Positions 8,863-17,518 of a stretch of 45,484 bases of DNA are shown one piece after another. Position 1 is the stretch's first letter, and every line of letters starts with the position of its first letter. The notes under the pieces are model-generated. The model was not told the origin of the DNA. It saw nothing but the letters and a program-made list of their open reading frames with translations, and searched no databases. The translations under genes were made by a program, and so were the position numbers. Source of the DNA: Carboxylicivirga sp. M1479 (lineage in GTDB: Bacteria; Bacteroidota; Bacteroidia; Bacteroidales; Marinilabiliaceae). The stretch covers positions 1 to 45,484 of the forward strand of contig NZ_VKDE01000036.1 of the NCBI RefSeq assembly GCF_007097485.1, read 5' to 3'.

Positions 8863-11826
8863 TCATTCTTTAAGATAAAGAAATGAAAGACCGTATTGGC
8901 GGTTCTGCTCATTGATTCGTAAAATATAAACTCCATTGTATAAACCAGAAGAAAGGGGGATGGTCACTTTTCCTCCGACCGGTTCAAACGATCCCAAATT
9001 TTGAATCACCTTACCTGCCATATCAACAATTTGAAAACCATATGAACCCTTGGTATTGTTTTCCGGGACACTTAAAACTATACTATTACGCACAGGGTTA
9101 ACCATCAATGCTAAGTCATTGACACATTTCATTTGATTAGCACCATTACCTGCCTGTGCTCCTATATTTGGCCTTATATTTTGTATGTCAATGGGATTAC
9201 CAAAAATATCAACAATTGGGTTAGATGGTATGTCTTTAAAAATACCTTTACCAGCCATTGGAAAATGTGGCTCAACAAATGACAAACCGTTGCCGATAGC
9301 ATTACATGACTTAGTGATGCTATAATCATCGGGTAGGTAGCCTCCTGGATTTTTAAAACCAGGGTCTCCTGACACCATATTACTATCAAATACCTTTAAT
9401 AGCTGTGTTACTGCTCCATCAAATAGATTGTTTGATATATCAATATCGTATTTAGTGTAGTTAGTAATAACAGCTCTTTTTCCAATACTCCCATAATTGA
9501 GGGCTTGAAATATATTATTATAGACAAAAACTTTTTTGGCATCGAAATAAATGCATGGTTCTATTAATTTATCGACATAAATAGTGTTGTTATAGAAATA
9601 ACAGCTGTCAGATAATATTCTTTCAGGTCGTGAGAAGTTAGATACTTTTAATGAATTACCACTCACAGAAACACTATTTACCTCCCGAAATCCATCATTA
9701 ACGCTAATGTTAAAACGATAGGTGCAATTAAAATTATTCCCTAAAATTTGTGCAAAACCTCCTTCACTATCTTCACTATAGTTGTATTGGTATATAATGT
9801 TTCTGCATTGATAATCGATGTGTTGTCCATATGAATCATCGTGACCACGTGGATGATAAATATGATTATATTGTGAAATACCATTAATCACTGAATACAT
9901 CCAAGTTCCACTGCCACGTCCAATCATGCGTTCATCGCGCTCAATGTACCCCGGATAGCGAATCAAATTATTTTCCAACAGGACATTGTATGCTCTTGAA
10001 ACCGTAATGCCTGAGCCCCCTGTTTCAAGAATGTGATTATTACGAACTATAACGTCCATGTTTTTATTAATCGTATCGTTTCCAACCCCTTCCTGTGCAA
10101 TACCATTGTGCTTTACCCAAACACCAAATTTACCGGTTCTGGTTATGAGACAATCTTCCACAATAATGTCGCGCATATGTTTAGGATTGGCTGGCCAGTT
10201 CTCCGTTGTGTAAAAATAAATACCCGCCACATCCACGTATTGAAACTCAACCCCTTCGATGGTTACCGGATAAATATCCATGATGGTAAGGTCGCGTAAG
10301 CGAAAGTGCTCTTTAGACTCTGGTCCGCTATTTCGCACATGCACACCATAACAACGTGTATCTTTATCACCCGAGCGCGGCACTCTACGGTCGTTGCTTA
10401 TCTCCAGGCTACTCACTTCAATGTATTCTTGATTTTCGATATATACCACATCTGAATAGTCACCACCTTCGCCTCCTGAACCATTTAAACGGGGTTTATT
10501 ACCTTCTCCGTACCGTGTAAAAACAATATTTTTGCCAACTGTTCCGGAATAGCCAACTCGTAATTGGCCAATAAATTCATCGTTGGCTTTAAAGTAAACT
10601 GTATCACTTGGTACTAAAACTGCCTCGTTTACTCTATCCAAACTTTTCCAAGCCGTTTGGGGCGACAAACCATCGTCGTCATCATTACCCATTGAACTAC
10701 TAACATAATAGGTCTTCGGTTCCAGATCAATGGGTTTTAAAATTACATTATCAATAAAACAAGAATCACCACCAGGATTACGGAAGAAGTTAAATCTTAC
10801 ACCACTAGCATTATGAGGAATGGTGATTGCACCCTTATAGTTATTCCAATTGGAAAATTCTGATACTTCCAGAGTATCTTGTTTCCATATCCACACATCA
10901 ACAGGTGAACCATCGACCATTTTCTTTATACCAAAACGCAACACATTATCGTTGGTATTCTGCAATTTGGCCATAAAACTGAACTCATATACCCTACCAG
11001 CCTCTACCGACACATCTTGCCATATGGTAATATTATTTTGCTGCTGATCACTGGCATCGCGCTTAAAAAAGAAGCTGTAATTCCCTTCATACTTGGCTTC
11101 TTCGCTTGCTAAGGCAGTACCCGGACCGTCTTTTTCCCAATTGATTTTATTTCCTCGCCACGGTCCATCAAACACCCTTAGATCCTCTGTTTGGTTATCT
11201 TCAAAATATCCATTCTTAATCAGGTTCTCATCCGGCTCAGGAATGTATTCCGTTAAGATAACATTATCGATAAAACAAGAATCTCCACCGGGGTTGCGGA
11301 AGAAGTTTAACCTAACACCATCTGAATTATCGGGAATTGTTACTGTCCCTTCGTAGCTTTTCCAAGTAGAATATTCATTTACCTCTAATGTATCTTGTTT
11401 CCATAACCACACATCGACAGGGGAGCCATCCACCATTTTTTTGATTCCAAAACGCAACACATTATCTGTGGTGTTCTGCAATTTGGCCATAAAACTGAAC
11501 TCATATACTTTACCAGCCACTACCGGCACGTCTTGCCATATGGTAATGTTATTTTGCTGCAGATCACTGGCATCACGTTTAAAGAAAAAACCGTATTCAC
11601 CTTCAAAAACAGCTTCTTCGCTGGCTAGTGCCGAACCCGGTCCATCTTTATCCCAGTTTATTTTGTTACCTCGCCACGGACCATCAAACACACGTAAATC
11701 CTCCGTTTGGTGATCTTCAAAAGTGCCATTTTGCACCAAATTTTGACCAGCCCCAAATTGTGTTGACCCAAGCATTAACACAATTAAAACGAAAACATTT
11801 TTTAATATGTTATTAAAAATATTCAT
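8863..11826 (-). CDS. Secreted beta-helix protein with two CBM-like modules and T9SS tail (paralogue 1)
   Basis: About 987 residues from the ATG at 11826, which gives a clean signal peptide (NVFVLIVLMLGSTQFGAG); the longer open frame to 11892 adds an unlikely leader. Order of parts: signal peptide (1-28); two consecutive CBM4/9-like jelly-roll modules (about 28-190 and 192-360), each running from NG-FED to NPGGDSCFIDNVIL; a right-handed parallel beta-helix (about 365-800) entered through YYVSSSMGNDDDDGLSP; and a T9SS type A sorting domain (last about 80 residues, FQIVDMAGKVIQNLG then GLYNGVYILRI). The fold suggests binding and cleavage of an acidic polysaccharide, but no catalytic family could be fixed. 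It follows its paralogue on the same strand by 74 bp. Confidence 0.82.
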   Translation of the reverse strand: MNIFNNILKNVFVLIVLMLGSTQFGAGQNLVQNGTFEDHQTEDLRVFDGPWRGNKINWDKDGPGSALASEEAVFEGEYGFFFKRDASDLQQNNITIWQDVPVVAGKVYEFSFMAKLQNTTDNVLRFGIKKMVDGSPVDVWLWKQDTLEVNEYSTWKSYEGTVTIPDNSDGVRLNFFRNPGGDSCFIDNVILTEYIPEPDENLIKNGYFEDNQTEDLRVFDGPWRGNKINWEKDGPGTALASEEAKYEGNYSFFFKRDASDQQQNNITIWQDVSVEAGRVYEFSFMAKLQNTNDNVLRFGIKKMVDGSPVDVWIWKQDTLEVSEFSNWNNYKGAITIPHNASGVRFNFFRNPGGDSCFIDNVILKPIDLEPKTYYVSSSMGNDDDDGLSPQTAWKSLDRVNEAVLVPSDTVYFKANDEFIGQLRVGYSGTVGKNIVFTRYGEGNKPRLNGSGGEGGDYSDVVYIENQEYIEVSSLEISNDRRVPRSGDKDTRCYGVHVRNSGPESKEHFRLRDLTIMDIYPVTIEGVEFQYVDVAGIYFYTTENWPANPKHMRDIIVEDCLITRTGKFGVWVKHNGIAQEGVGNDTINKNMDVIVRNNHILETGGSGITVSRAYNVLLENNLIRYPGYIERDERMIGRGSGTWMYSVINGISQYNHIYHPRGHDDSYGQHIDYQCRNIIYQYNYSEDSEGGFAQILGNNFNCTYRFNISVNDGFREVNSVSVSGNSLKVSNFSRPERILSDSCYFYNNTIYVDKLIEPCIYFDAKKVFVYNNIFQALNYGSIGKRAVITNYTKYDIDISNNLFDGAVTQLLKVFDSNMVSGDPGFKNPGGYLPDDYSITKSCNAIGNGLSFVEPHFPMAGKGIFKDIPSNPIVDIFGNPIDIQNIRPNIGAQAGNGANQMKCVNDLALMVNPVRNSIVLSVPENNTKGSYGFQIVDMAGKVIQNLGSFEPVGGKVTIPLSSGLYNGVYILRINEQNRQYGLSFLYLKE

Positions 11827-11900
11827 ACGGTTTGTTTTTACATTCTCAAACGCCACCTCTTTCTGACATAAGCCTATTAGCCATACAACCAATTGATCAG

Positions 11901-14840
11901 CTATTTCCTATACATAAACGGTATTCCATATTCGTAAGCACTACTTTTTACACGGAGTACATACACCCCATTAAACAAGCCTTCGTTAGGCTGAACAGTA
12001 ATAACCTTGTTCCACTGCTCATACTCCCCTAGTTCTTGAAGAACTACACCTGAAATATCCACAATTTGAAAATGAAACTTGGTGGTTAGGTGTTCATCCG
12101 GCACAATCAAACTTATAACATCGGAAACAGGGTTTACCCTAAGGGTTAATTTAGCAATGCTTTTTATTGATGTAGCACTATTACCAGCCTGAGCTCCTAT
12201 GTTAGGTGTTATGTTTTGTAGATCAATAGGGTTACCAAATATATCAACCGTAGGGTATGGTGGTATATCTTTAAAAATACCTTTCCTTGCCATGGGGAAT
12301 GGATGTTCCTTAAAAGTTTTTCCTTTACCAATAGCTGCACTCGATGGCATTAGCATGTAACCTTGGGCATTGGAGGCACCAGGGTTTGTAAACTCGGGAT
12401 CGCCCGTCACCTTTTGGGTGTCCCATAACTTCATATAAGGCGACACATAGCCATTGTATAGATTATTAGAAATGGATAAAGTTGGGCCGCTTCGCAATAT
12501 AATGTCAGTGCTGCGACCAATGGTACAATAGTCGAGTGCCTGAAACAAGTTATTATAAATGGTGGTATTGGATCCATCTACCCAAATGCTAGGGTTAATG
12601 TAATTGTCAACAAAGATGGTATTGTTATAGATGAAGTTACTATCTGACACCACCCGCTTGGGTTCTGAAAAATCCGATATTTTAATTGAACTACCTTTCA
12701 GTTTAGGATTACCACTCTCTCTGAAACCATCGTTAACACTGACATTAAAGCGATAGGTTGACTTGACGTTGTTACCCAGTATCTGAGCAAATCCTCCTTC
12801 ACTGTCTTCGCTGTAATTGTACTGTATAATTACATCTTTATTTAAAAAGTCGATGTGCTGACTGTATGAGTCATTCTCGCCACGCGGATGGTATATTTTA
12901 TTGTATTGCGATATACCATTGTGACAAGCGTAAAACCAGAGGCCACTACCACGCCCTATCATGCGCTCATCACGCTCTGCAAAACCCGAGTGACGTATGA
13001 GGTTATTCTCCAACAACACATTGTAAGCCCTTGAAACTGTAATGCCTGACCCTCCTGTTTCTAAGAAGTGGTTATTTCGAATAATAATATCCATGTTTTT
13101 ATTGATGGTATCGTTACCAACACCATCTTGCGATACACCATTGTGCTTAATCCACACACCAAACTTACAGGTACGGGTAATAAGGCAATCCTCCACAATA
13201 ATATCGCGCATGTGTTTTTCTTTATCTGGATAATTCTCGGTTACGTAAAAATAAACACCTGCCGCATCGACATACTGAAAATCTACTCCTTCAACCGTAA
13301 CTGGATAAATATCCATAATGGTAAGGTTACGTATGCGGAAGTGAGATTTTGACTCGGGCTGATTCACCCTTACATGCACACCATAGCTGCGTTCATCTTT
13401 CGTGCCGGGACGAGGAACTTTTCGATTATTAGTCAGCTCCAGGTTACTAATTTCTATGTACTCCTGGTTTTCAATGTAGATGACATCGGTAAAATCGCCT
13501 CCTTCGGCTCCTGAACCATTGAGACGTGGTTTATTACCCTCGCCATAATCGGTATAAACTATGTTACTACCCGCTGTTCCCGAGTAATTAACTAATAGTT
13601 GACCAATAAATTCATCATCGCGTTTAAACATAATTGTATCACCCGGCAAAAAAACCGATGCATTAACTTTCTCAAGTGTTTGCCAAGCGGTTTCGGGCGT
13701 GAGTCCATCATTGGCATCATCACCTGCAGAGGCACTAACATAATAGTTTTGTGATTCCTGCTCATATAAAAACATGGATACATTATCAATAAAACAAGAA
13801 TCACCCCCTGGATTTCGGAAAAATGATAAGCGCACCCCATCGGCATTATCAGGCATTTTAATTCGTCCGTTATAACTGTTCCAATCGGTATATTCTGCCA
13901 CATCAAGTGTATCCTGCTTCCATAACCACACATCTACCGGAGCTCCATCCACCATTTTTTTAATGCCGAAACGAAACACATTATCTTCGGTATTCTGTAG
14001 CCTGGCCATAAAACTAAAGTCATATACTTTACCGGCTTCAACAGGGATATCGTGCCAAACAGTGATGTTATTTTGCTGCTGCTCACTGGCATCGCGTTTA
14101 AAGAAAAAGCTATAGATGCCTTCGTAAACATCTTCGCTACTGGCTAAAACAACTCCTCCTCCATCTTTTTCCCAATTGATTTTATTGGTTCGCCAAGGGC
14201 CATTGCCAACGGTGAGATCTTCGGTAGTGTTATCTTCAAAATCACCATTATTAACCAATCCAGTGTTGGACTCGGGCACATGCTCTGTTAGGATTACATT
14301 ATCTACAAAACAAGAATCGCCTCCCGGGTTACGGAATAATAACAAGCGTACACCATCTGCATCATTGGGGATGGTAATGCGTCCCTCGTATTTATTCCAA
14401 GTAGTGTATTCTTCTACATCAAGTGTATCCTGCTTCCATAAAAACACCTCTTTCACTTCGCCACCCACCATCTTTTTAATACCAAAGCGCAATACATTTT
14501 CATCGGTATCTTGTAAACGAGCCATAAAACTAAAATCGTATGCTTTACCGGCTTCTACCGCAATATCTTGCCAAACAGTAATACTATTTTTCTGCAAATC
14601 ACTGGCATCACGCTTAAAAAAGAAGCTATAGATACCTTCGTAAACATCTTCGGTACTGGCCAATGCTGCCCCGTCCCCAGCTTTTTCCCAATTGATTTTA
14701 TTATTGATCCATGGGCCATTACCAACGGTTAAATCTTCGGTGGTATTATCTTCAAAATCACCGTTTTTTACCAGATTAGTACCCTGAATCATAGTGGCAG
14801 ATAACAAAGTTATGACCAGCACCAGGTATATTATTTTCAT
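11901..14840 (-). CDS. Secreted beta-helix protein with two CBM-like modules and T9SS tail (paralogue 2)
   Basis: About 979 residues from ATG 14840 (signal peptide IIYLVLVITLLSATMIQG); an in-frame ATG at 14861, one base after the upstream stop, is the alternative. It has the same architecture as the next gene: two CBM4/9-like modules (about 20-180 and 185-350), the beta-helix entered at YYVSASAGDDANDGLTP, with repeated asparagine-rich coils such as DIIVEDCLITRT and DIIIRNNHFLETGGSGITV, and a C-terminal T9SS sorting domain (FQIVDISGVVLQELG, GLFNGVYVLRV). Long stretches are identical or nearly so to paralogue 1, so the pair arose by tandem duplication. Likely exported across the outer membrane by T9SS to act on a polysaccharide; the substrate is unknown and no SusC/SusD pair is nearby. 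Confidence 0.82.
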   Translation of the reverse strand: MKIIYLVLVITLLSATMIQGTNLVKNGDFEDNTTEDLTVGNGPWINNKINWEKAGDGAALASTEDVYEGIYSFFFKRDASDLQKNSITVWQDIAVEAGKAYDFSFMARLQDTDENVLRFGIKKMVGGEVKEVFLWKQDTLDVEEYTTWNKYEGRITIPNDADGVRLLLFRNPGGDSCFVDNVILTEHVPESNTGLVNNGDFEDNTTEDLTVGNGPWRTNKINWEKDGGGVVLASSEDVYEGIYSFFFKRDASEQQQNNITVWHDIPVEAGKVYDFSFMARLQNTEDNVFRFGIKKMVDGAPVDVWLWKQDTLDVAEYTDWNSYNGRIKMPDNADGVRLSFFRNPGGDSCFIDNVSMFLYEQESQNYYVSASAGDDANDGLTPETAWQTLEKVNASVFLPGDTIMFKRDDEFIGQLLVNYSGTAGSNIVYTDYGEGNKPRLNGSGAEGGDFTDVIYIENQEYIEISNLELTNNRKVPRPGTKDERSYGVHVRVNQPESKSHFRIRNLTIMDIYPVTVEGVDFQYVDAAGVYFYVTENYPDKEKHMRDIIVEDCLITRTCKFGVWIKHNGVSQDGVGNDTINKNMDIIIRNNHFLETGGSGITVSRAYNVLLENNLIRHSGFAERDERMIGRGSGLWFYACHNGISQYNKIYHPRGENDSYSQHIDFLNKDVIIQYNYSEDSEGGFAQILGNNVKSTYRFNVSVNDGFRESGNPKLKGSSIKISDFSEPKRVVSDSNFIYNNTIFVDNYINPSIWVDGSNTTIYNNLFQALDYCTIGRSTDIILRSGPTLSISNNLYNGYVSPYMKLWDTQKVTGDPEFTNPGASNAQGYMLMPSSAAIGKGKTFKEHPFPMARKGIFKDIPPYPTVDIFGNPIDLQNITPNIGAQAGNSATSIKSIAKLTLRVNPVSDVISLIVPDEHLTTKFHFQIVDISGVVLQELGEYEQWNKVITVQPNEGLFNGVYVLRVKSSAYEYGIPFMYRK

Positions 14841-14862
14841 TGAATTGTAAAATCGTTCCATA

Positions 14863-15174
14863 TTAATAGGTATCAACAGTAACTAAACAACTATCAGCAA
14901 ACTCGCCATGGTAGGCATAAACGTAGACACTGCCCAGCTTAAAAGCTGTTACTTCGCCACTATTAACCGAGGCTATTTCAATGTTTGAAGAGCTCCATGT
15001 TAATGTACCTTCGGCACCATCTGGAAGGAAAGTGACATTTATAAGTTCCACATTACCAACGGCCATTGTAAGGGTTTCAAGCTCCATTTCAATGCCCTGA
15101 ACGGGTATATCGTCATCGCTACAACTTACAACAAAGAGAAAAGTTAACACTAAAGGAATCAGGATGTATTTCAT
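14863..15174 (-). CDS. Small lipoprotein with a bacterial Ig-like (BIG2-type) domain
   Basis: 103 residues. A lipoprotein signal peptide ends in FVVSC (Cys18), followed by SDDD, so it is probably anchored in the outer membrane and possibly surface exposed. Residues about 28-100 look like one BIG2-type Ig domain: MELETLTMAVG, the LTWSSSNIEIASV core, GEVTAFKLGSVYVYAY, and a final CLVTVD strand. It is the first gene of the operon with the two beta-helix proteins and its stop lies 1 bp before the earliest ATG of the next gene. Such domains usually mediate adhesion or serve as spacers; here it may hold substrate or a partner at the surface. Confidence 0.75.
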   Translation of the reverse strand: MKYILIPLVLTFLFVVSCSDDDIPVQGIEMELETLTMAVGNVELINVTFLPDGAEGTLTWSSSNIEIASVNSGEVTAFKLGSVYVYAYHGEFADSCLVTVDTY

Positions 15175-15580
15175 AGGTATGGTATTTATGATTAAGTATT
15201 TTTAGTATGAACGCCGCTATACAGCATTGAATCAGTTTTATTGCAATCCCATTCACTGATCGGCATTATTATGCTCCTTTTGTAATTATTAAAGAACAAA
15301 CTCAAGCAATAAGAATAACAGACTATAAGTGCTTATGGTTCAACAATTGATTGACCATAAATTAAGTCTTTTAAAAGAGTAAGGCAAGGCGTTCTATGAT
15401 GGATGAAACTATTTTTGTTTCTAGCGCTCCACTCATTCAACAAAATAGCAAGATGAAACAGAAGCGAAGTACTTTGGAAACGAATAAATGCTTAACAAAA
15501 GTTAGTAACTCATTTATGCTCAGAAGTCGGACGTTATAGTTTTAGCTCGCAGAAAAAATATTTTTGAAATCCTCGAAATT

Positions 15581-15605
15581 AACTAACGGCATGCGGCATA
15601 GTTAG
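15581..15605 (+). repeat. 25-bp element, copy 1
   Basis: Matches 19476-19500 on the same strand at 20 of 25 positions, sharing the blocks ACTAACGGCA and GCATAGT with the same spacing. Both copies are non-coding and bracket the accessory island. The nature of the element is unknown; it may be part of a longer degraded dispersed repeat. Confidence 0.5.
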
Positions 15606-15710
15606 ATGAAAAAATAGCTGAATTACATTGTCAAATAGAATATATTATACCAATTTTATCCTAAAATTTTTATCAATTGGGCTATTCGCCCAAACCCAAC
15701 TTACTTTTTT

Positions 15711-15748
15711 AGCTTGATCTAAAAAACTAAGGAAAAAAGATCAAGGCT
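15711..15748. repeat. Inverted repeat, stem-loop
   Basis: CTTGATCT (15713-15720) pairs with AGATCAAG (15738-15745), extended by AGC/GCT with one bulged G. The loop is A-rich (17 nt). A second hairpin, TTGGGC/GCCCAA, lies just before it at 15677-15693. No gene ends here, so these are not obvious terminators. Confidence 0.55.
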
Positions 15749-15844
15749 ACTTTTTAAATTACTTTCTTATTAGTTCATATTGTGTCTGTTTTTATAGGTA
15801 TTCATGATTTCCGCTCCGCTTCAATTTATCTCAAGCTTAAGCGC

Positions 15845-15884
15845 GGCCGAGTGATTTCCGAATCAAGTTCGGAACTTCTCGGTC
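15845..15884. repeat. Long two-tier stem-loop
   Basis: Outer arms GGCCGAG (15845-15851) and CTCGGTC (15878-15884) enclose inner arms TTCCGAA (15856-15862) and TTCGGAA (15868-15874) with a 5-nt loop. The GC content is well above that of the flanks, which suggests an inserted or selected repeat element rather than random sequence. Confidence 0.5.
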
Positions 15885-16169
15885 TTACTAAAGCTTTCGA
15901 GAAAACTAAAGTTATTTAAAAGAGAGGCCATAAGACATGATGCTTAAAAGAACCCCAGTTTTCAATTAACACTAATATCATACTTAATTTCAATCAGTTC
16001 GATTCATATCAATAAATCATTTAGGACGCTATTGATATTATACGAATACATGGACTAGGTACTCGCATTAATTTAAGGCCGCACCTCGGTGGCATCAATG
16101 TAAGGGTACTTAGTCATCTGAGCCATCTATAAAAATTGAGAGACTGGCTTAAGACACCTCATCTCGGTC

Positions 16170-16186
16170 CTCTCCTTGAAGGAGAG
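16170..16186. repeat. Palindrome with 8-bp arms
   Basis: CTCTCCTT and AAGGAGAG around a single G, flanked by ACCTCATCTCGG on the left. This wording resembles a short dispersed intergenic element met in many bacterial genomes; that recollection is not a database result. Confidence 0.45.
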
Positions 16187-16215
16187 AATACTTGCTGGAT
16201 AGCATAATAATAGAA

Positions 16216-16249
16216 AAGCCTGCCAAAAAACGTTTTTTCTGGCAGGCTT
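16216..16249 (-). terminator. Terminator of the LytTR-linked operon
   Basis: Perfect 10-bp stem AAGCCTGCCA (16216-16225) / TGGCAGGCTT (16240-16249); the loop can pair further (AAAAA/TTTTT). Read on the minus strand it is followed by TTTTCTATTATT. It lies 23 bp after the stop of the gene at 16273, so it ends that leftward operon. Confidence 0.85.
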
Positions 16250-16272
16250 ACACCTAGGGACCGTAAAAATAA

Positions 16273-16932
16273 TTAGCTCCTCACAAAAACGCCTAAAGCT
16301 TCGAGTAACTGTGGCTGGTCGTAGAGGGCTACTTTAGCCACAGCATAAAAGTCATCCATCCACTCTTTAAGTGCCAGCAATGCGGCGTTTTTGTTTTTAG
16401 TCATGTCTTGCGATTCGGCCAATTCTTTATCGAAATACGATCGTTTAGCTAACAATTCTTCCAATAGAGTCAAGCACTCCACCACCACTTCTGTAGTCAG
16501 TTTTATCTTATCCATCTCAGCCTGTATCGATTGGTCATTTTTTATTGTTGTGTAAAACAATCTCACCTTATCAAAAAAGTCGTTGTACTTGCGAGGGAAT
16601 TCGCCCTTAACACCCAGCTTAACCAAAATCTCGGGGTGGCGTTTAAAAAAGATTAAAGCCTTATCACGATGCTCCTTAAAAATCGCTTGTAACTCTTTAT
16701 AAGTCATAGAGTAAGCAAGTGATGCTTCGGTTGATTCGGCATCTTCTTTAATGTTGGCGTCCCATATTTTTTGGGTGGCATTATAAATTCCTCGTCCTAC
16801 CGCTACTTGTTCATCACCCATGTTATAATCGGCCAAAGCTGCTTTTATGGCATCATTAGTTTCGGCATTGGTGATGCCTGTGCGGGCTTTCTCCAAGAAT
16901 TTTGATTCTGATTTAAAAAGTCTCTTTGTCAT
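16273..16932 (-). CDS. Helical protein of unknown function
   Basis: 219 residues, soluble, no signal peptide or membrane segment. It is predicted by eye to be almost all alpha-helical, with heptad-like stretches (for example around 75-100 and 150-200, VVECLTLLEELLAKRSYF). It begins MTKRLFKSESKFLEKA and ends in a QPQLLEALGV motif. I do not recognise a named domain; it resembles uncharacterised proteins of marine Bacteroidota only from memory. Its ATG at 16932 lies inside the 3' end of the upstream 21-nt repeat gene (20-bp overlap), so the two are translationally coupled, and a strong terminator closes the unit. Lys-rich and Glu-rich faces suggest a protein or nucleic-acid binding scaffold, but this is speculation. 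Confidence 0.75.
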   Translation of the reverse strand: MTKRLFKSESKFLEKARTGITNAETNDAIKAALADYNMGDEQVAVGRGIYNATQKIWDANIKEDAESTEASLAYSMTYKELQAIFKEHRDKALIFFKRHPEILVKLGVKGEFPRKYNDFFDKVRLFYTTIKNDQSIQAEMDKIKLTTEVVVECLTLLEELLAKRSYFDKELAESQDMTKNKNAALLALKEWMDDFYAVAKVALYDQPQLLEALGVFVRS

Positions 16933-17266
16933 TTGTATATGGTTTAATTAAAATTTCATTTGTGGTATGAAACCATGCATGCGCCATGCTTACAATGCAC
17001 TGCGCCACCGTTCCCATGCATTGCGCCATGGGCGAAATCGACTGAGCGATGGACGAAATTGATTGCGCCGGCGTCGAAATTGACTGAGAGCTCGTTCCCA
17101 TGGTATGCGCCTTAGACGAAATTGGCTGCGCAAGCGTCGAAACCTCTTGCGCATCTGTTTCGACAGGTGGCGCATTGCTTACCATAAACTGCGGCGTATC
17201 ATTAGGCAATTGCTGGTGCCTGGACTTGAGCCAAAGCAAAAGAAAGTTTAGGGTATCTGTATTCAT
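16913..17266 (-). CDS. Heptapeptide-repeat protein
   Basis: About 117 residues from the ATG at 17266 (MNTDTLNFLLLWLKSR); the frame is open to 17344 with other ATGs at 17275 and 17320. Residues about 32-101 are ten tandem 7-residue units, with Ala-Gln at the start of most units (AQSISSI, AQSISPM, AQCMGTV) and Ser/Thr/Met elsewhere. The C-terminal 16 residues are non-repetitive. No known family is recognised. A 7-residue period with small and hydrophobic positions could form a coiled coil or a solenoid, but prolines in several units argue against a regular coil. It overlaps the helical protein gene by 20 bp and lies downstream of LytTR-type sites. Reality of the frame is supported by the coupling and by in-frame repeat units, not by homology. 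Confidence 0.55.
   Translation of the reverse strand: MNTDTLNFLLLWLKSRHQQLPNDTPQFMVSNAPPVETDAQEVSTLAQPISSKAHTMGTSSQSISTPAQSISSIAQSISPMAQCMGTVAQCIVSMAHAWFHTTNEILIKPYTNDKETF
16964..17173 (-). repeat. 21-bp tandem repeat, ten units
   Basis: GCGC-type anchors stand at 16981, 17002, 17023, 17044, 17065, 17086, 17107, 17128, 17149 and 17170, exactly 21 bp apart (two are diverged to GAGC and GAGA). On the minus strand a typical unit is GCGCAATCAATTTCGTCC plus three bases. Two sub-types alternate: one with CAATTTCG, one with GCATGGGAACG. All three minus-strand frames are nearly stop-free through the tract because the period is a multiple of three. Confidence 0.9.
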
Positions 17267-17285
17267 ACTCATCATGTGCGGGTTA

Positions 17286-17455
17286 AACCCGCAATATGCA
17301 TTAGAAAATCTATTACACATTGAAATTGCTTCAAAACAAGTCACTCCGTTGTTTCATCTCAACTCACCAGAACGGTGCTATGCCTCGTTTCGATAAAACC
17401 TTTTTTTATTGCACTTTCAATGTTCATAACGACATTCTAATACATAATGCGGGTT
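17286..17455. repeat. 19-bp inverted repeat pair flanking the repeat-gene leader
   Basis: The sequence at 17437-17455 (CTAATACATAATGCGGGTT) matches the reverse complement of 17286-17304 at 17 of 19 positions. The left arm also overlaps a perfect palindrome GCGGGTT-A-AACCCGC (17278-17292). The 132 bp between the arms hold the region just before the repeat gene. It could be a small mobile or REP-type element, or a large RNA stem in the leader of the repeat-gene transcript. Confidence 0.65.
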
Positions 17456-17518
17456 AAAAAACGACACACAAGATACAGCGAAAGTCAGTTGCTGATTCCA
17501 ATTGGTATGAAAAACTAC

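Larger units (their letters stand above)
15175..16215. other. Non-coding island rich in palindromes
   Basis: About 1.04 kb with no believable gene on either strand. All frames are broken by stops. It contains a 25-bp element shared with 19476-19500, a GGGC/GCCC hairpin at 15677-15693, an inverted repeat at 15711-15748, a long stem-loop at 15845-15884 and an 8-bp palindrome at 16170-16186. It looks like a patchwork of small dispersed intergenic repeats rather than a decayed single element. The promoter of the lipoprotein operon must lie near 15180-15260 but no TAnnTTTG box was recognised. Confidence 0.5.

Noticed and set aside
11441-11713. Plus-strand frame opposite the CBM modules
   Set aside because: It is a shadow of the repeated CBM modules on the minus strand and has no family features.
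16073-16117. Short minus-strand frame of 14 codons with a sensible-looking start (MTKYPYIDATEV)
   Set aside because: Far too short, no neighbour or ribosome site, and it lies in repeat-rich non-coding DNA.
16990-17175. Arginine-rich 61-codon frame in the 21-bp repeat tract
   Set aside because: A 21-bp period keeps all three frames open. This frame has no coupling to neighbours, and the other frame links to a normal N-terminus and to the next gene.
17359-17427. 22-codon minus-strand frame between the LytTR sites and the repeat gene
   Set aside because: It could be a leader peptide, but there is no independent support; it is as likely to be chance in AT-rich DNA.
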